64,000 bases of DNA from Nonomuraea solani (lineage in GTDB: Bacteria > Actinomycetota > Actinomycetes > Streptosporangiales > Streptosporangiaceae), in NCBI RefSeq assembly GCF_900108335.1, contig NZ_FNVT01000007.1:372001-436000 (forward strand), read 5' to 3'. A program made the translations under genes and the position numbers. This document shows, in pieces, positions 17,593 to 25,784 of this stretch; positions within the stretch are counted from its first letter, which is position 1; every line of letters begins with the position of its first letter. Under the pieces are notes generated by a model, which ran no database searches, was not told the origin of the DNA, and saw only the letters and a program-made list of their open reading frames with translations.

Positions 17593-17777
17593 CTTTCGAG
17601 CACGGCGGTGGTGACGGCGCCGACGGCCGCAGGGACGAGCGCCACGGACGCCGTCGCGGCCAGGCTCGCCGCCACCCCGCCGGCGATCCGTCCCAGATGT
17701 GCCCGCAGGTACGGCAGCGCCGCCCGCAGCAGCCCGGTTCTGGGCGGAGCGTCCCTCAGCGGCACGACCTCACCCAT
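17590..17777 (-). pseudogene. N-terminal stub of a second ABC exporter subunit
   Basis: The ATG at 17777 overlaps the upstream ATPase-domain stop by 8 bases, as in a coupled heterodimeric exporter pair. About 62 residues are recognisable (LLRAALPYLRAHLGRIAGGVAASLA, the amphipathic entry and first TM of an ABCB-type membrane domain). The frame then passes into methyltransferase DNA and becomes meaningless. Roughly 500 residues, including the whole nucleotide-binding domain, are gone. Confidence 0.75.
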
Positions 17778-19440
17778 GGTGGTCCCGCAGAGCGATGATC
17801 TGGGTGGCGGCGCGGAGCAGGGCCGGGCGGTGGGTGACGGCGATGACGGTTCCGGTGCCCATCCAGTCGCGGACGCCCGTCAGGAGAGCCTCCTCGGTGC
17901 GCTCGTCCACGGCTGAGGTGACGTCGTCGAGGAGGAGCACGTCGGGACGCCGGAGCAGGGCCGCCGCCAGGGCGACGCGCCGGCGCTGGCCGCCGGAGAG
18001 CGTGGCGCCGCCCTCGCCGATCACGGTGTCGAGCCCGTCGGGCAGGGCGTCGATCTCCTGGAGGATCGCCGCCGCCCGTAAGGCCGCGCGCAGCACGCCG
18101 GGTTCGGGGGGTTCGGGCAGGCCGAGGGTCAGGTTGCCGGCGATGGTGCCGGAGACGAGGACGGGTCGTTGGGGCACCAGCGTGATCCGCCGTCGTAGCG
18201 CTTCGGGGTCGAGGGCGCGCAGGTCGGTCCCGCCGTAGCGGAGTTCGCCATGGGTCGGCTCCCGGAGCCGGGTGAGCAGGCGCAGCAGCGTGGACTTGCC
18301 CGCCGCGACCGGCCCGGTGACGACGGCGAACGCCCCGGGCTCGACCCGGAAGGTGACCGGTCCGAGCAGCACCCGGCCCCTCGTGCTCGACCGTGACGCC
18401 TGCCGCTTCGAGCGTCCCGGGTGTCACGTCGGTGGTTCCGGTGGGCGCGGTGGTGGTGAGGAGTTCGGCGAGGCGGGTGGCGGCCTCGACGGCCTGGGCG
18501 CGCTGGGAGACGCGGACCGACAGCGTGGTGGAGGTGGCGGCGAGCATCAGCATCCACGAGGCGAACGCGGCCAGCCCGCCGACGGTCATCCTGCCCGACA
18601 GCACGGCCGGTGCGGCGGCCGCGACACCGAGTCCGATGGCCGGCAGCGGTACGAAGGACGACAGGGCCGACCAGGCGGCCCCCACCCGGCTCATGGCCAG
18701 GGCCCGTTCGCTCACCTCCGCGCTCCGATCGTGGTGCGCCCGCAGCAGGGCCGCCTCGCCTGTCGTGGCGCGGAGGGTCAGGCCGCCCGCGACCAGTTCG
18801 TCCACGAGGTCGGCCCGCGCGCTGTGCGCCGTGGCGAGGGCGGCGCTCCTGGTGGCGAGGGCGCGGCCGAAGAAGAGGTTCATGGTCAGTACGGCCGCCA
18901 CGGTGGCCGCGCACAGCAGGGCCAGCAGCGGGTCGAGCAGCGCGACCGCCACGACGACCGTGCTCAGGCCGATGACCAGGTGCGGAAGGGCGACCGTGCC
19001 GCCGATCCAGATCCAGACCAGGTCCACGTCGTGAGAGTTGCGCGCCTGCAGGTCGCCGTGGCCGAAGCCGCGGGTGTCTTCGAGCAGGTGGTCGGACAGG
19101 CGCCGCCGCAGCCTCCCGATGACCTTGGCGCCGGCCAGGTAGTCGAGGTGCTGACCGGCCCGCTGGGCCAGCCAGGCGAGCAGCCCGGTGCCGGTGATCA
19201 CCGCGCACCAGGCGAGCAGCGCGGAGCGCTGCCCCGCGACGAGGCCGTCGTCGAGGGCGCGCCGGATGGACAGGGGCAGTGACACGAGCGCGAGCTGCCA
19301 GAGCGTGGTGAGCGCGGCGGCGGCCGCGATGGCCGGGCCTTCGGCGCGCAGGCACCAGCGCAGCAGGTCGCGGGCGGGCCGCGGGCGGGCCGCGGGGAAC
19401 GCCCCGCGGCCCGTACCCGGACGGTGGTGGTCGTGGTCAC
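17770..19440 (-). pseudogene. ABC exporter subunit (TMD-NBD), disrupted by frameshift
   Basis: The membrane domain (LLRWCLRAEGPAIAAAAALTT onward, six TM) reads in one frame to about 18380. The ATPase domain continues in another: VLLGPVTFRVEPG, Walker A GPVAAGKST, signature LSGGQRRRVALA, Walker B VLLLDDVTSAVDE, H-loop VTHRP. Removing one base from the C-run 18377-18380 restores a continuous protein (VEHEGRVLLGPV). The N-terminus is also suspect: the best start, GTG 19440, is out of frame with the membrane domain by one base across a GC hairpin. Homologues export or import siderophores in NRPS loci with MbtH. Either a real pseudogene or sequencing error at homopolymers. Confidence 0.75.
19387..19412. 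terminator. Strong GC hairpin after mbtH (terminator or attenuator-like)
   Basis: Perfect 11-bp arms GGGCCGCGGGG and CCCCGCGGCCC with a 4-base loop, 35 bases past the mbtH stop in the direction of transcription. No U-tract follows, so it may only slow polymerase or stabilise the upstream mRNA. It lies inside the doubtful N-terminal coding region of the ABC gene and could be where the reading frame was damaged. Confidence 0.4.
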
Positions 19441-19446
19441 CGGCGC

Positions 19447-19656
19447 CTATTCGCCCATGGCCCGCTGGAGGCTCAGCGGGCGCATGTCGGTCCAGTTCTG
19501 TTCGACGTAGTCGAGGGCGGCGGCGTGGGTGCCCGGTCCGAAGACGGTCTCCCACCCGGCCGGTACGTCGGCGAAGTCGGGCCAGAGCGAGTGCTGGCCC
19601 TCGTCGTTGACGAGAACGAGGAAGGTGCCGTTCTCGTCGTCGAAGGGGTTGGTCAT
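19447..19656 (-). CDS. MbtH-family NRPS accessory protein
   Basis: 69 residues, normal length for the family. All hallmarks are present: NPFDDENGTFLVLVNDEGQHSLWP, with the invariant tryptophans W25, W35 and W55, and PAGWETVFG. MbtH proteins bind and activate NRPS adenylation domains, often in siderophore assembly. AGGAGG lies 5 bases before the ATG. It is the only undamaged gene in the 17197-21688 locus. Its partner adenylation domain is truncated next door, so it is either orphaned or serves another NRPS. Confidence 0.95.
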   Translation of the reverse strand: MTNPFDDENGTFLVLVNDEGQHSLWPDFADVPAGWETVFGPGTHAAALDYVEQNWTDMRPLSLQRAMGE

Positions 19657-19679
19657 GGATCCTCCTATGGGGTGTTTTT

Positions 19680-21611
19680 TCAGGATGTTCTGGTCGGTTG
19701 GCTGTCGGGTTCGCGGAGCGGGGTCAGGAAGGTGGCCAGCGCGAGGACCAGGACGCTCGCGCCGGCCCCGTACACGAGCAGTGCCGTCGCCGGGCCGACG
19801 GCCTCGGCCAGCAGCCCGGCGACCAGGGAGCCGGCCGAGGCGGCGGCCACGACCTGGGCCTGCCACAGGCTCGACACCCGGCCTCTGACCTCGTCGGGTG
19901 TGTGCCGCTGGATCAGGGTGAAGCACAGGATGTCGGTGAGGACGCGGCCGGCGCCGTACCCGGTCAGGGCCAGGAAGGCGAGCACGGGCGTGACGCTGAG
20001 GCCGGTGGCGAGCACGGCCAGGCCCATCGCGAGCATGGCCGCCAGCAGGGCCACGCCGGGACGGCGGGCGCCGCCGATCCAGCCGCTGGTCAGCGAGCCC
20101 AGCACGGCGCCGACGGCGGGGGCGCTGTAGAGCAGGCCGAGCGTGGCCTCCCCGCCGCCGAGCCGGGTGTCCACCAGCGCGGGCAGCAGCACCACCGGCC
20201 CGCTGAGCAGCATGGTGGCCAGCCCGGCGATCAGCACGCTGCGGACGGTCCGGTGGCGTACGGCGAAGGCGAGGCCGGCCGCGATCGCCCGCGCCGGCGA
20301 TTCGCGGCCGGCCCCGGGCGCGGGGTAGGGCGGTAGGCGGCTGATGCTGAAGGCGGTCAGGACGGTGGCGAGCGCGGCGGCGACGTAGTTGGCCGCGACG
20401 CCCATCGTGGCGATGAGCAGGCCGCCGAGCGCGGGCGAGATCATCGACGACAGGTCGGCGGTCAGGCTGAGCAGGGCGCCGGTGGCCGGCAGGTCGTCGC
20501 GTTCGACCAGGTTCGGCACGAGTGTGGTGAGGGTGCTGGCGCTGATCCCGGCGGCCAGGCCGTCCCAGGCGGCCAGGGCGTAGATCGGCCAGAGCGGCGG
20601 GTCCGGCAGCAGCGCGGTGGCCACCCGGTGCGCGACCAGCCCGCCGTAGGACCACCCGACCAGGTGGTACGGCCCCCGCGGGCTGACCTCCCTGATCTGG
20701 GCCAGGTACCCGGCGACGGCCTGCTCGAAGGTGCGGCGCGGCGCCGACGGGTCCGACAGCAGCGGCTCCTGCAGCGCGTAGATCGGATGGACGGCCGGCA
20801 GGTGGGAGACCAGCCCGGTGTACGACCAGCCGAGCCCGCCCGCCGGATGGAAGCAGAACACCGGCGCGCCCGCACCGGATCCGCGGATCTCCAGCAGCGG
20901 TTGCAGCCCGCTGCCGCCGGCCTGCTGACCTTGGGCGATGGCGGCCAGCGCGGCGGGGGTCGGCGCGTCGTAGACGTCGCGGACGGAGACGGTGCCGAGG
21001 CTCTCCCGCAGGCGGCCGACCAGTCGTACGACCAGCAGCGAGTGCCCGCCGAGCGCGAAGAAGTCGTCGCCCCTGCCCACCTCGGCCAGGCCCAGCACGT
21101 CGCGGAACGCCGCCGCGACCGCCTCCTCGACGGGCCCGCGCGGCGGGTCGCCCGCGCCGGGGGCGGCGATGACGGGGTCGGGCAGCGCCTGCTGGTCGAG
21201 CTTGCCGTTCACGGTCAGCGGCAGCCGGTCGAGGGTGACGACGGCGGCCGGCACCATGTAGCCGGGCAGCACGGCGGCGGCCTCGGCCCGCACCCGCTCG
21301 GCATCGACGTCGGCGGGCACGTCCGCACCCGCGTTGGTGTCCGGGCCAGCCGGTACGAGGTAGGCCACCAGGTGCACGGCGCCCTGGGCGTCGGTGCGCG
21401 GGACGACCGCGGCCTGCCCCACCCCGTCGATCCCGGTGAGCACGTCCTCGACCTCGCCGGGCTCGATCCGATAGCCCCTGATCTTGACCTGCCCGTCCGA
21501 GCGCCCCAGGAAGTCGATCATCCCGTCGGGCCGCCACCTGGCCAGGTCCCTGGTCCGGTACATGCGCCCGCCGCGCGGCCCGAACGGGTCGGCCACGAAC
21601 CGCTCCGCCAA
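19680..21611 (-). pseudogene. Chimera: NRPS A-domain tail, carrier, TE start, fused in frame to MFS exporter
   Basis: 643 codons, open throughout. Residues 1-140 are the C-terminal part of an adenylation domain (A8 GRSDGQVKIRGYRIEPGEVE, A9 LPGYMVP, A10 NGKLD). Residues 155-225 are a carrier domain with Ser191 in GGHSLL. Residues 235-331 are the start of a thioesterase (FHPAGGLGWS, GWSYGG with Ser321). At about 331-335 it switches to the middle of an EntS-like MFS permease (LLPDPPLWPIYALAAWDGLAAG), with about eight remaining TM segments. The adenylation core, TE acid and histidine, and the first MFS helices are missing. A TTG start with AGGAG 5 bases before it is possible. Best read as two deletions in an NRPS-exporter gene pair. 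Confidence 0.8.
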
Positions 21612-21669
21612 AACGGCTCCTCTCCTCGGGCATCCGACCGTGGTGGCACGACAAGTATGAACTTGAAAT

Positions 21670-21688
21670 TTAGGTAAGGCTAGCCTAA
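21670..21688. promoter_or_regulatory. Iron box (IdeR/DmdR/DtxR-type operator)
   Basis: TTAGGTAAGGCTAGCCTAA matches the actinobacterial iron-box consensus TTAGGTTAGGCTAACCTAA at 17 of 19 positions. It lies 59 bases upstream of the NRPS remnant and 342 bases from any other leftward start, so it belonged to the siderophore operon. Iron-loaded IdeR/DmdR would repress the locus in iron-replete cells. Confidence 0.88.
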
Positions 21689-21695
21689 ATAAGAA

Positions 21696-22328
21696 CTAGC
21701 CAGGCTCGGCCCTGCCGGTGGCCCAGGCCCAGGCGGCGATGGCCACCCGGTTCCTGGCGTCGATCTTGCGCTGGACGACCGCGACGTGGTTCTTGACCGT
21801 GCCGGGCGCGAGGAACAGCTCGGCGGCGATCTCGGCGTTGGTCAGGCCCTGCGCCACCCTCGCCACGATCTCCTCCTCGCGCCCGGTGAGAACGACACCC
21901 GGCGTCTCCCGCGGCGCCCCGCGCTGTCGCAACAGCCGAACGGTGAGCTGGGGGCTGATGAGCATGTCGCCGTTCATCGCGGCTCTGACGGCCTCGACGA
22001 GCAGGGCCGGGCCCGAGCGCTTGAGAACGAACCCGCAGGCACCGTGCCGCAGGGCCGCGTGCACGTACTCGTCGCGGCCGAACGTGGTGACGATCACGAC
22101 GTGGATGCCCGTGTCCGCCAGCGCCCTGGTCACCTCGATGCCGTCGGCGCCCGGCATGCGGATGTCGGCGAGCACGACGTCGGGCTCGATCGCCCTGGCG
22201 GTCTCGATCGCGCCGCGGCCGTCGGCGGCCTCCGCCACGACCGTCATGTCGGGCTGGGCGTCGAGGATCAGCCGGAAGGCACTTCTGATGCCTTCCTGGT
22301 CGTCGGCGATGAGGATGCGGGTGGCCAT
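21696..22328 (-). CDS. NarL/LuxR-family response regulator
   Basis: 210 residues. Receiver domain with DD at 9-10, phospho-accepting Asp in DVVLADIRMPG (about D54) and Lys in GFVLKRSGP. C-terminal LuxR HTH LTGREEEIVARVAQGLTNAEIAAELFLAPGTVKNHV. The ATG at 22328 overlaps the 3' end of the kinase gene by 61 bases. It is coupled with the kinase upstream; the likely target is the divergent membrane-protein gene at 23463. Confidence 0.94.
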   Translation of the reverse strand: MATRILIADDQEGIRSAFRLILDAQPDMTVVAEAADGRGAIETARAIEPDVVLADIRMPGADGIEVTRALADTGIHVVIVTTFGRDEYVHAALRHGACGFVLKRSGPALLVEAVRAAMNGDMLISPQLTVRLLRQRGAPRETPGVVLTGREEEIVARVAQGLTNAEIAAELFLAPGTVKNHVAVVQRKIDARNRVAIAAWAWATGRAEPG

Positions 22329-23359
22329 TCCGGTGATTGTGCCAGCGGCAGGCGGGCGGTCAGCGACCACCCTTCCGGTACGGCCGCCGCCACCAGCTCC
22401 CCACCCCGCTCCCGGACGAGCGCCGCCAGCCCGGCCACCCCGTTCCCGCCCCGCCGCCCGCTCCCCGCTCCGGTCACACCGTCGTTCGTCATCGCGATCC
22501 TCAGCACCCCGGCCTCCACTCCGATGACGAGATCGACCCGGTCCGCCTTGGGGGCGTGCCGCCGTACGTTGGTCAGCCCCTCGATCACGATCCGATAGGC
22601 CAGCGCCCCGATCTCCGCCGGAACGGTCATGTCCGGCTCCATCCGCAGCCGCACCTCGGCCGCGCCCGCCTCGGAGAACCGCCCGGCCGCCGCGCGAATA
22701 CCGGCCAGGTCTCCGGCGGGGCCGAGCGGGCGGTCCTGGTGCAGCATGTCGAGGGTGCGGTCCAGCATCGACATGGCCCGCTGCCCGGCGGCCTCCACCC
22801 GCTCCAGCGCCGCGCGCGGATCGCCCGTCACCAGGCCCGCCTGGGCGTGCGCCACCATCTCGCTGATGTCGTGGGCGACGAAGTCGTGCAGGTCTCCCGC
22901 CAGCCGCAACCGCAGCCCGGTACGGGCGTCGGCCGCCGCGCGCACCGCCCGTTCGTCGAGGTGGCGCAGGTATCCGCCCACGGCGGCGGCCAGCAGCGCT
23001 CCCGTCCCCCAGAACGCGCAGACGCCCACGCCCTCCAGCGGTGAGGCCGGGGTGAAGAAGCGCAGCACCCAGGTGGCCGCCGCCAGCCCGGCCGCCGGGG
23101 CGGCGACGGCGGCCCGCCGGGCGGGCGCGTACCGGACGGCCAGACCGGCCAGCCCCATGAGCGCCACCCCCTCGGCCATCCCGAGCGCGTCGGCCCCCGG
23201 CGGCGCCCCGAACCTCCAGACGACCGTGACGGCCAGCGAAACACCCGCCGCCACCCCGGTCAGCCCGGCCAGGCGCCCCCGCCACCGCACCGCCCCGGCA
23301 CCCACCGCCGTCACGGCGGCCAGCGCCGGCACGAACGCGACAATCCACGACCAGTCCAC
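22268..23359 (-). CDS. HisKA_3 (NarX/DesK-type) sensor histidine kinase
   Basis: 363 residues. Five or six N-terminal TM segments (about 5-130) with no periplasmic domain, then HisKA_3 with the phosphorylated His in LRLAGDLHDFVAHDISEMV, and a compact HATPase_c (YRIVIEGLTNVRRHAPKA, GNGVAGLAALVRERGG). The final 20 residues (SPEWPPASSSPTTRKASEVPSG) are read through the start of the regulator gene and look non-conserved. Kinases of this build sense membrane state or small ligands within the membrane. Confidence 0.92.
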   Translation of the reverse strand: MDWSWIVAFVPALAAVTAVGAGAVRWRGRLAGLTGVAAGVSLAVTVVWRFGAPPGADALGMAEGVALMGLAGLAVRYAPARRAAVAAPAAGLAAATWVLRFFTPASPLEGVGVCAFWGTGALLAAAVGGYLRHLDERAVRAAADARTGLRLRLAGDLHDFVAHDISEMVAHAQAGLVTGDPRAALERVEAAGQRAMSMLDRTLDMLHQDRPLGPAGDLAGIRAAAGRFSEAGAAEVRLRMEPDMTVPAEIGALAYRIVIEGLTNVRRHAPKADRVDLVIGVEAGVLRIAMTNDGVTGAGSGRRGGNGVAGLAALVRERGGELVAAAVPEGWSLTARLPLAQSPEWPPASSSPTTRKASEVPSG

Positions 23360-23462
23360 CGGACCGAAGATACGCCGGAGTGCCGGACGGCACGGTCACC
23401 GGCCCAACAGGTGCCGAACGGCATCTCGCCCCATCACCCGCCGCCCCGCGACGCTTGATCAC

Positions 23463-24428
23463 ATGAACAAACCTGTGAGAACCGGCCATGTGGCGGCGTT
23501 GTGGGCGCTGGTCTACGGGGTGCTCGGGGTGGCGTGGGCGCTGGGGATGCCCGGCTTCCCCTGGGGCGCCTCCGACCCCGACCCCGACGGCGCGCTGTCC
23601 ATCCTGGCCGCCACGACGCCGCGCTCCGGCTGGTGGATCGCCGCCTTCGCGCTGCTCACCGCCGCCACGGCCCTGGCACTGACCCGCCCCGCCGGAAGCC
23701 GCCTCCCGCTGTTCCCGGCCTGGCCGATCGCCGCGATCCTGGTGCTGGTGATCCCCGACTCGCGGCTCATGATGGGTGTCGCCTACACCCCGCTCCTCCT
23801 GGTCGCGCCGCTCTTCGGCTGGGGTCTGGGCGGCGCCACGTTCGCCGACGCCTGGCCGTGGCCGGTCCTCAACCAGTTGCTGTGCGTGCTGGGCGGCCTG
23901 CTCCTGGCCGCCGCCGCCCTCGCCTGCGGCCACGACCACGCCCGCTGGTTCACCCCGGAACGAGGCCGCAAGGCCGTGTACGTGGCCGCCGGGGTGCCGC
24001 TGGTCTACTGCCTGACCCGGTGGGCGTGGGCCCTCGGCATCCCGCTCGGCGTGGACCGGGAGTTCCTCGCGGCGGGCGAGGACGGCCTGTGGCTGGCGGG
24101 CGCGTACCTGGCCACCTTCGGCGCCCTCGGCGGCGTGCTCACCCTGGGCCTGACCCAGCGCTGGGGCGAGATCTTCCCCCGCTGGCTGCCCGGCCTGCGC
24201 GGTAAGAGGGTTCCGCCGCTGCTGGCGGTCATTCCGGCCGGATTCGTCTCGATCATCGTCACGGTGGCCGGCCTGACCTACCTGCGCGCCACCGTCGCCG
24301 GCCGCTTCGCCCTGGCCGAGTGGGGCGCCTGGCTGCCGGAGTGCTTCTGGCCGGTCTGGGGCGCCGCCCTGGCCACCGCCACCATCGCCTACCACCTGCG
24401 CCGCAGGGGCTCTACGCCGGCGCCATGA
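23463..24428 (+). CDS. Polytopic integral membrane protein of unknown function
   Basis: 321 residues with about eight TM helices separated by short loops. Recognisable blocks include WALVYGVLGVAWALGMPGFPWG, ACGHDHARWFTPERGRKAVYVA and RWGEIFPRWLPGLRGKRVPPLLAVIPAG. No catalytic motif is seen. Such proteins are usually annotated only as hypothetical membrane proteins, often beside NarL-type two-component systems. It is divergent from the kinase with a 103-base gap, so it may be the system's main target. No clear Shine-Dalgarno; weak GACG-rich leader. Confidence 0.8.
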   Translation: MNKPVRTGHVAALWALVYGVLGVAWALGMPGFPWGASDPDPDGALSILAATTPRSGWWIAAFALLTAATALALTRPAGSRLPLFPAWPIAAILVLVIPDSRLMMGVAYTPLLLVAPLFGWGLGGATFADAWPWPVLNQLLCVLGGLLLAAAALACGHDHARWFTPERGRKAVYVAAGVPLVYCLTRWAWALGIPLGVDREFLAAGEDGLWLAGAYLATFGALGGVLTLGLTQRWGEIFPRWLPGLRGKRVPPLLAVIPAGFVSIIVTVAGLTYLRATVAGRFALAEWGAWLPECFWPVWGAALATATIAYHLRRRGSTPAP

Positions 24429-24432
24429 CCAG

Positions 24433-24450
24433 GCCCGCGAAGTTGCGGGC
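24433..24450 (+). terminator. Hairpin after the membrane-protein gene
   Basis: GCCCGC and GCGGGC form a 6-bp stem with a 6-base loop, starting 5 bases after the stop, followed by TTCCCCC. It is probably an intrinsic terminator of the short actinobacterial type that lacks a long U-tract. Confidence 0.5.
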
Positions 24451-24492
24451 TTCCCCCGTGCCGGTTTCTTCTTTATCCTCAACCCCAATACG

Positions 24493-24510
24493 TCTGTGAA
24501 CGTTCACAGA
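24493..24510. promoter_or_regulatory. Perfect 18-bp palindromic operator upstream of GH53
   Basis: TCTGTGAACGTTCACAGA is self-complementary over all 18 bases, with the central ACGT typical of LacI/GalR-family sites. It lies 90 bases before the galactanase start. A degenerate copy follows at 24565. Confidence 0.75.
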
Positions 24511-24564
24511 CCGGTTTCGTCCTACAAAGCCCTATTTTTCAGCGTGTTTTCACCCCATCAATCC

Positions 24565-24576
24565 GTGAACGTGCAC
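24565..24576. promoter_or_regulatory. Second, imperfect copy of the GH53 operator
   Basis: GTGAACGTGCAC repeats the core of the upstream palindrome (GTGAACGTTCAC) with one substitution. It sits 24 bases before the start codon, where a bound repressor would block elongation or initiation. Confidence 0.6.
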
Positions 24577-24599
24577 ACAACACGACCAAGGAGATCGGG

Positions 24600-25709
24600 A
24601 TGCCCGCGTACGGCTTACGGAAGACGCTCCTCACCCTCGCGGCACTGCTCGTCATCGTGCCGCTCACCCCCGCCCCCGCCGCGGCCGCGACGCTGACGAT
24701 GCGCGGCGCCGACATCTCCTCGGTCCAGCGCAGCCTGGACCTGGGCGCCACGTACTACAACGCCGCCGGTACGGCCGCCGACCCGCTCGACATCCTCACC
24801 GGCGTCGGCGTCAACTACGTCCGGCTGCGCATCTGGAACAACCCGGCCAGCGGCTACAACAACAAGGCGAAGGTCCTGGCCCACGCCAGGGCGGTCAAGG
24901 CCAGGGGCCTCGGCCTGATGATCGACTTCCACTACTCGGACACCTGGGCCGACCCCGGCAAGCAGTACAAACCGGCCGCGTGGGCGAGCCACGGCATCGG
25001 CCAGCTCCAGACGGACGTCTACAACTACACCTACGACATCTGCACCAGCCTCAAGGCGCAGGGCACCACCCCCGACAGCGTGCAGATCGGCAACGAGATC
25101 AACGTCGGCATGCTCTGGAACGACGGCAGGGTCGTCAACAACGACTTCACCAACCTGAGCCTGCTGCTGAAGGCCGGCTACAACGCCACGAAGGCGTGCA
25201 ACGGCGGCACCCAGGTGATCATCCACACCGCGAACGCCAACAGCCAGGCCAACGCGCGCTGGTTCTACGACGGGATCCGCGCCAAGGGCGTGCCGTGGGA
25301 CATCACCGGCCTGTCGTACTACTGCATGTGGCACGGCTCCCTGTCCACGCTCTCCACGGTGATCAACGACACCCGCACCCGGTACGGCAAGCCGGTCGTC
25401 GTGGCCGAGACCGCGTACCCGTTCACCGCGGCCAACGCCGACAGCGAGGCGAACGCGGTGAACGGCACGGCGCCGTGCTCGGGCTATCCGGCCACATGGG
25501 CGGGGCAGGCGAGCAACTTCACCGCCGTCCAGAACACCGCCCGCAGCGCGGGCGCGATCGGCTTCTTCTACTGGGAGCCCACCTGGTACGCCGTCCCCGG
25601 CCACGGCTGGGACCCGGCCAACATGAACGGCACCGGCAACCAGTGGGACAACATGGCCACCTTCAACTGGACCGGCTCCATCAACCCCGGCATCAGGTGG
25701 ACCCCATGA
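24600..25709 (+). CDS. Secreted endo-beta-1,4-galactanase (GH53)
   Basis: 369 residues. Sec signal peptide 1-30 (LRKTLLTLAALLVIVPL, cleaved after AAA). TIM-barrel GH53: FRGADISS-like opening (MRGADISSVQ), VNYVRLRIWNNP, GLGLMIDFHYSDTWADPGKQ. The acid/base is Glu166 in VQIGNEINVGMLW and the nucleophile is Glu270 in VVVAETAYPF. Cleaves the beta-1,4-galactan side chains of pectic arabinogalactan type I. AAGGAG is 6 bases before the ATG. Two palindromic operators in the promoter indicate repression by a LacI-type regulator that is not encoded nearby. Confidence 0.94.
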   Translation: MPAYGLRKTLLTLAALLVIVPLTPAPAAAATLTMRGADISSVQRSLDLGATYYNAAGTAADPLDILTGVGVNYVRLRIWNNPASGYNNKAKVLAHARAVKARGLGLMIDFHYSDTWADPGKQYKPAAWASHGIGQLQTDVYNYTYDICTSLKAQGTTPDSVQIGNEINVGMLWNDGRVVNNDFTNLSLLLKAGYNATKACNGGTQVIIHTANANSQANARWFYDGIRAKGVPWDITGLSYYCMWHGSLSTLSTVINDTRTRYGKPVVVAETAYPFTAANADSEANAVNGTAPCSGYPATWAGQASNFTAVQNTARSAGAIGFFYWEPTWYAVPGHGWDPANMNGTGNQWDNMATFNWTGSINPGIRWTP

Positions 25710-25712
25710 ATC

Positions 25713-25784
25713 GTGGGCGGTGACGACTTCCGCGCCGACCGGGAGGCGGCCGGGCAGATCATCCGCATCACCCGCCGCCCCTGA
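25713..25784 (+). pseudogene. Relic of a DUF574 methyltransferase (24 codons)
   Basis: Three bases after the GH53 stop, an open frame reads GGDDFRADREAAGQIIRI and ends at TGA 25782-25784. It aligns with the conserved N-terminal block of DUF574 enzymes (GGKDNFAADREAAEAVLAI in the intact copy at 10235-11047). Everything else of that gene is gone, so this is a gene-death scar that fixed the 3' border of the galactanase. Confidence 0.65.
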
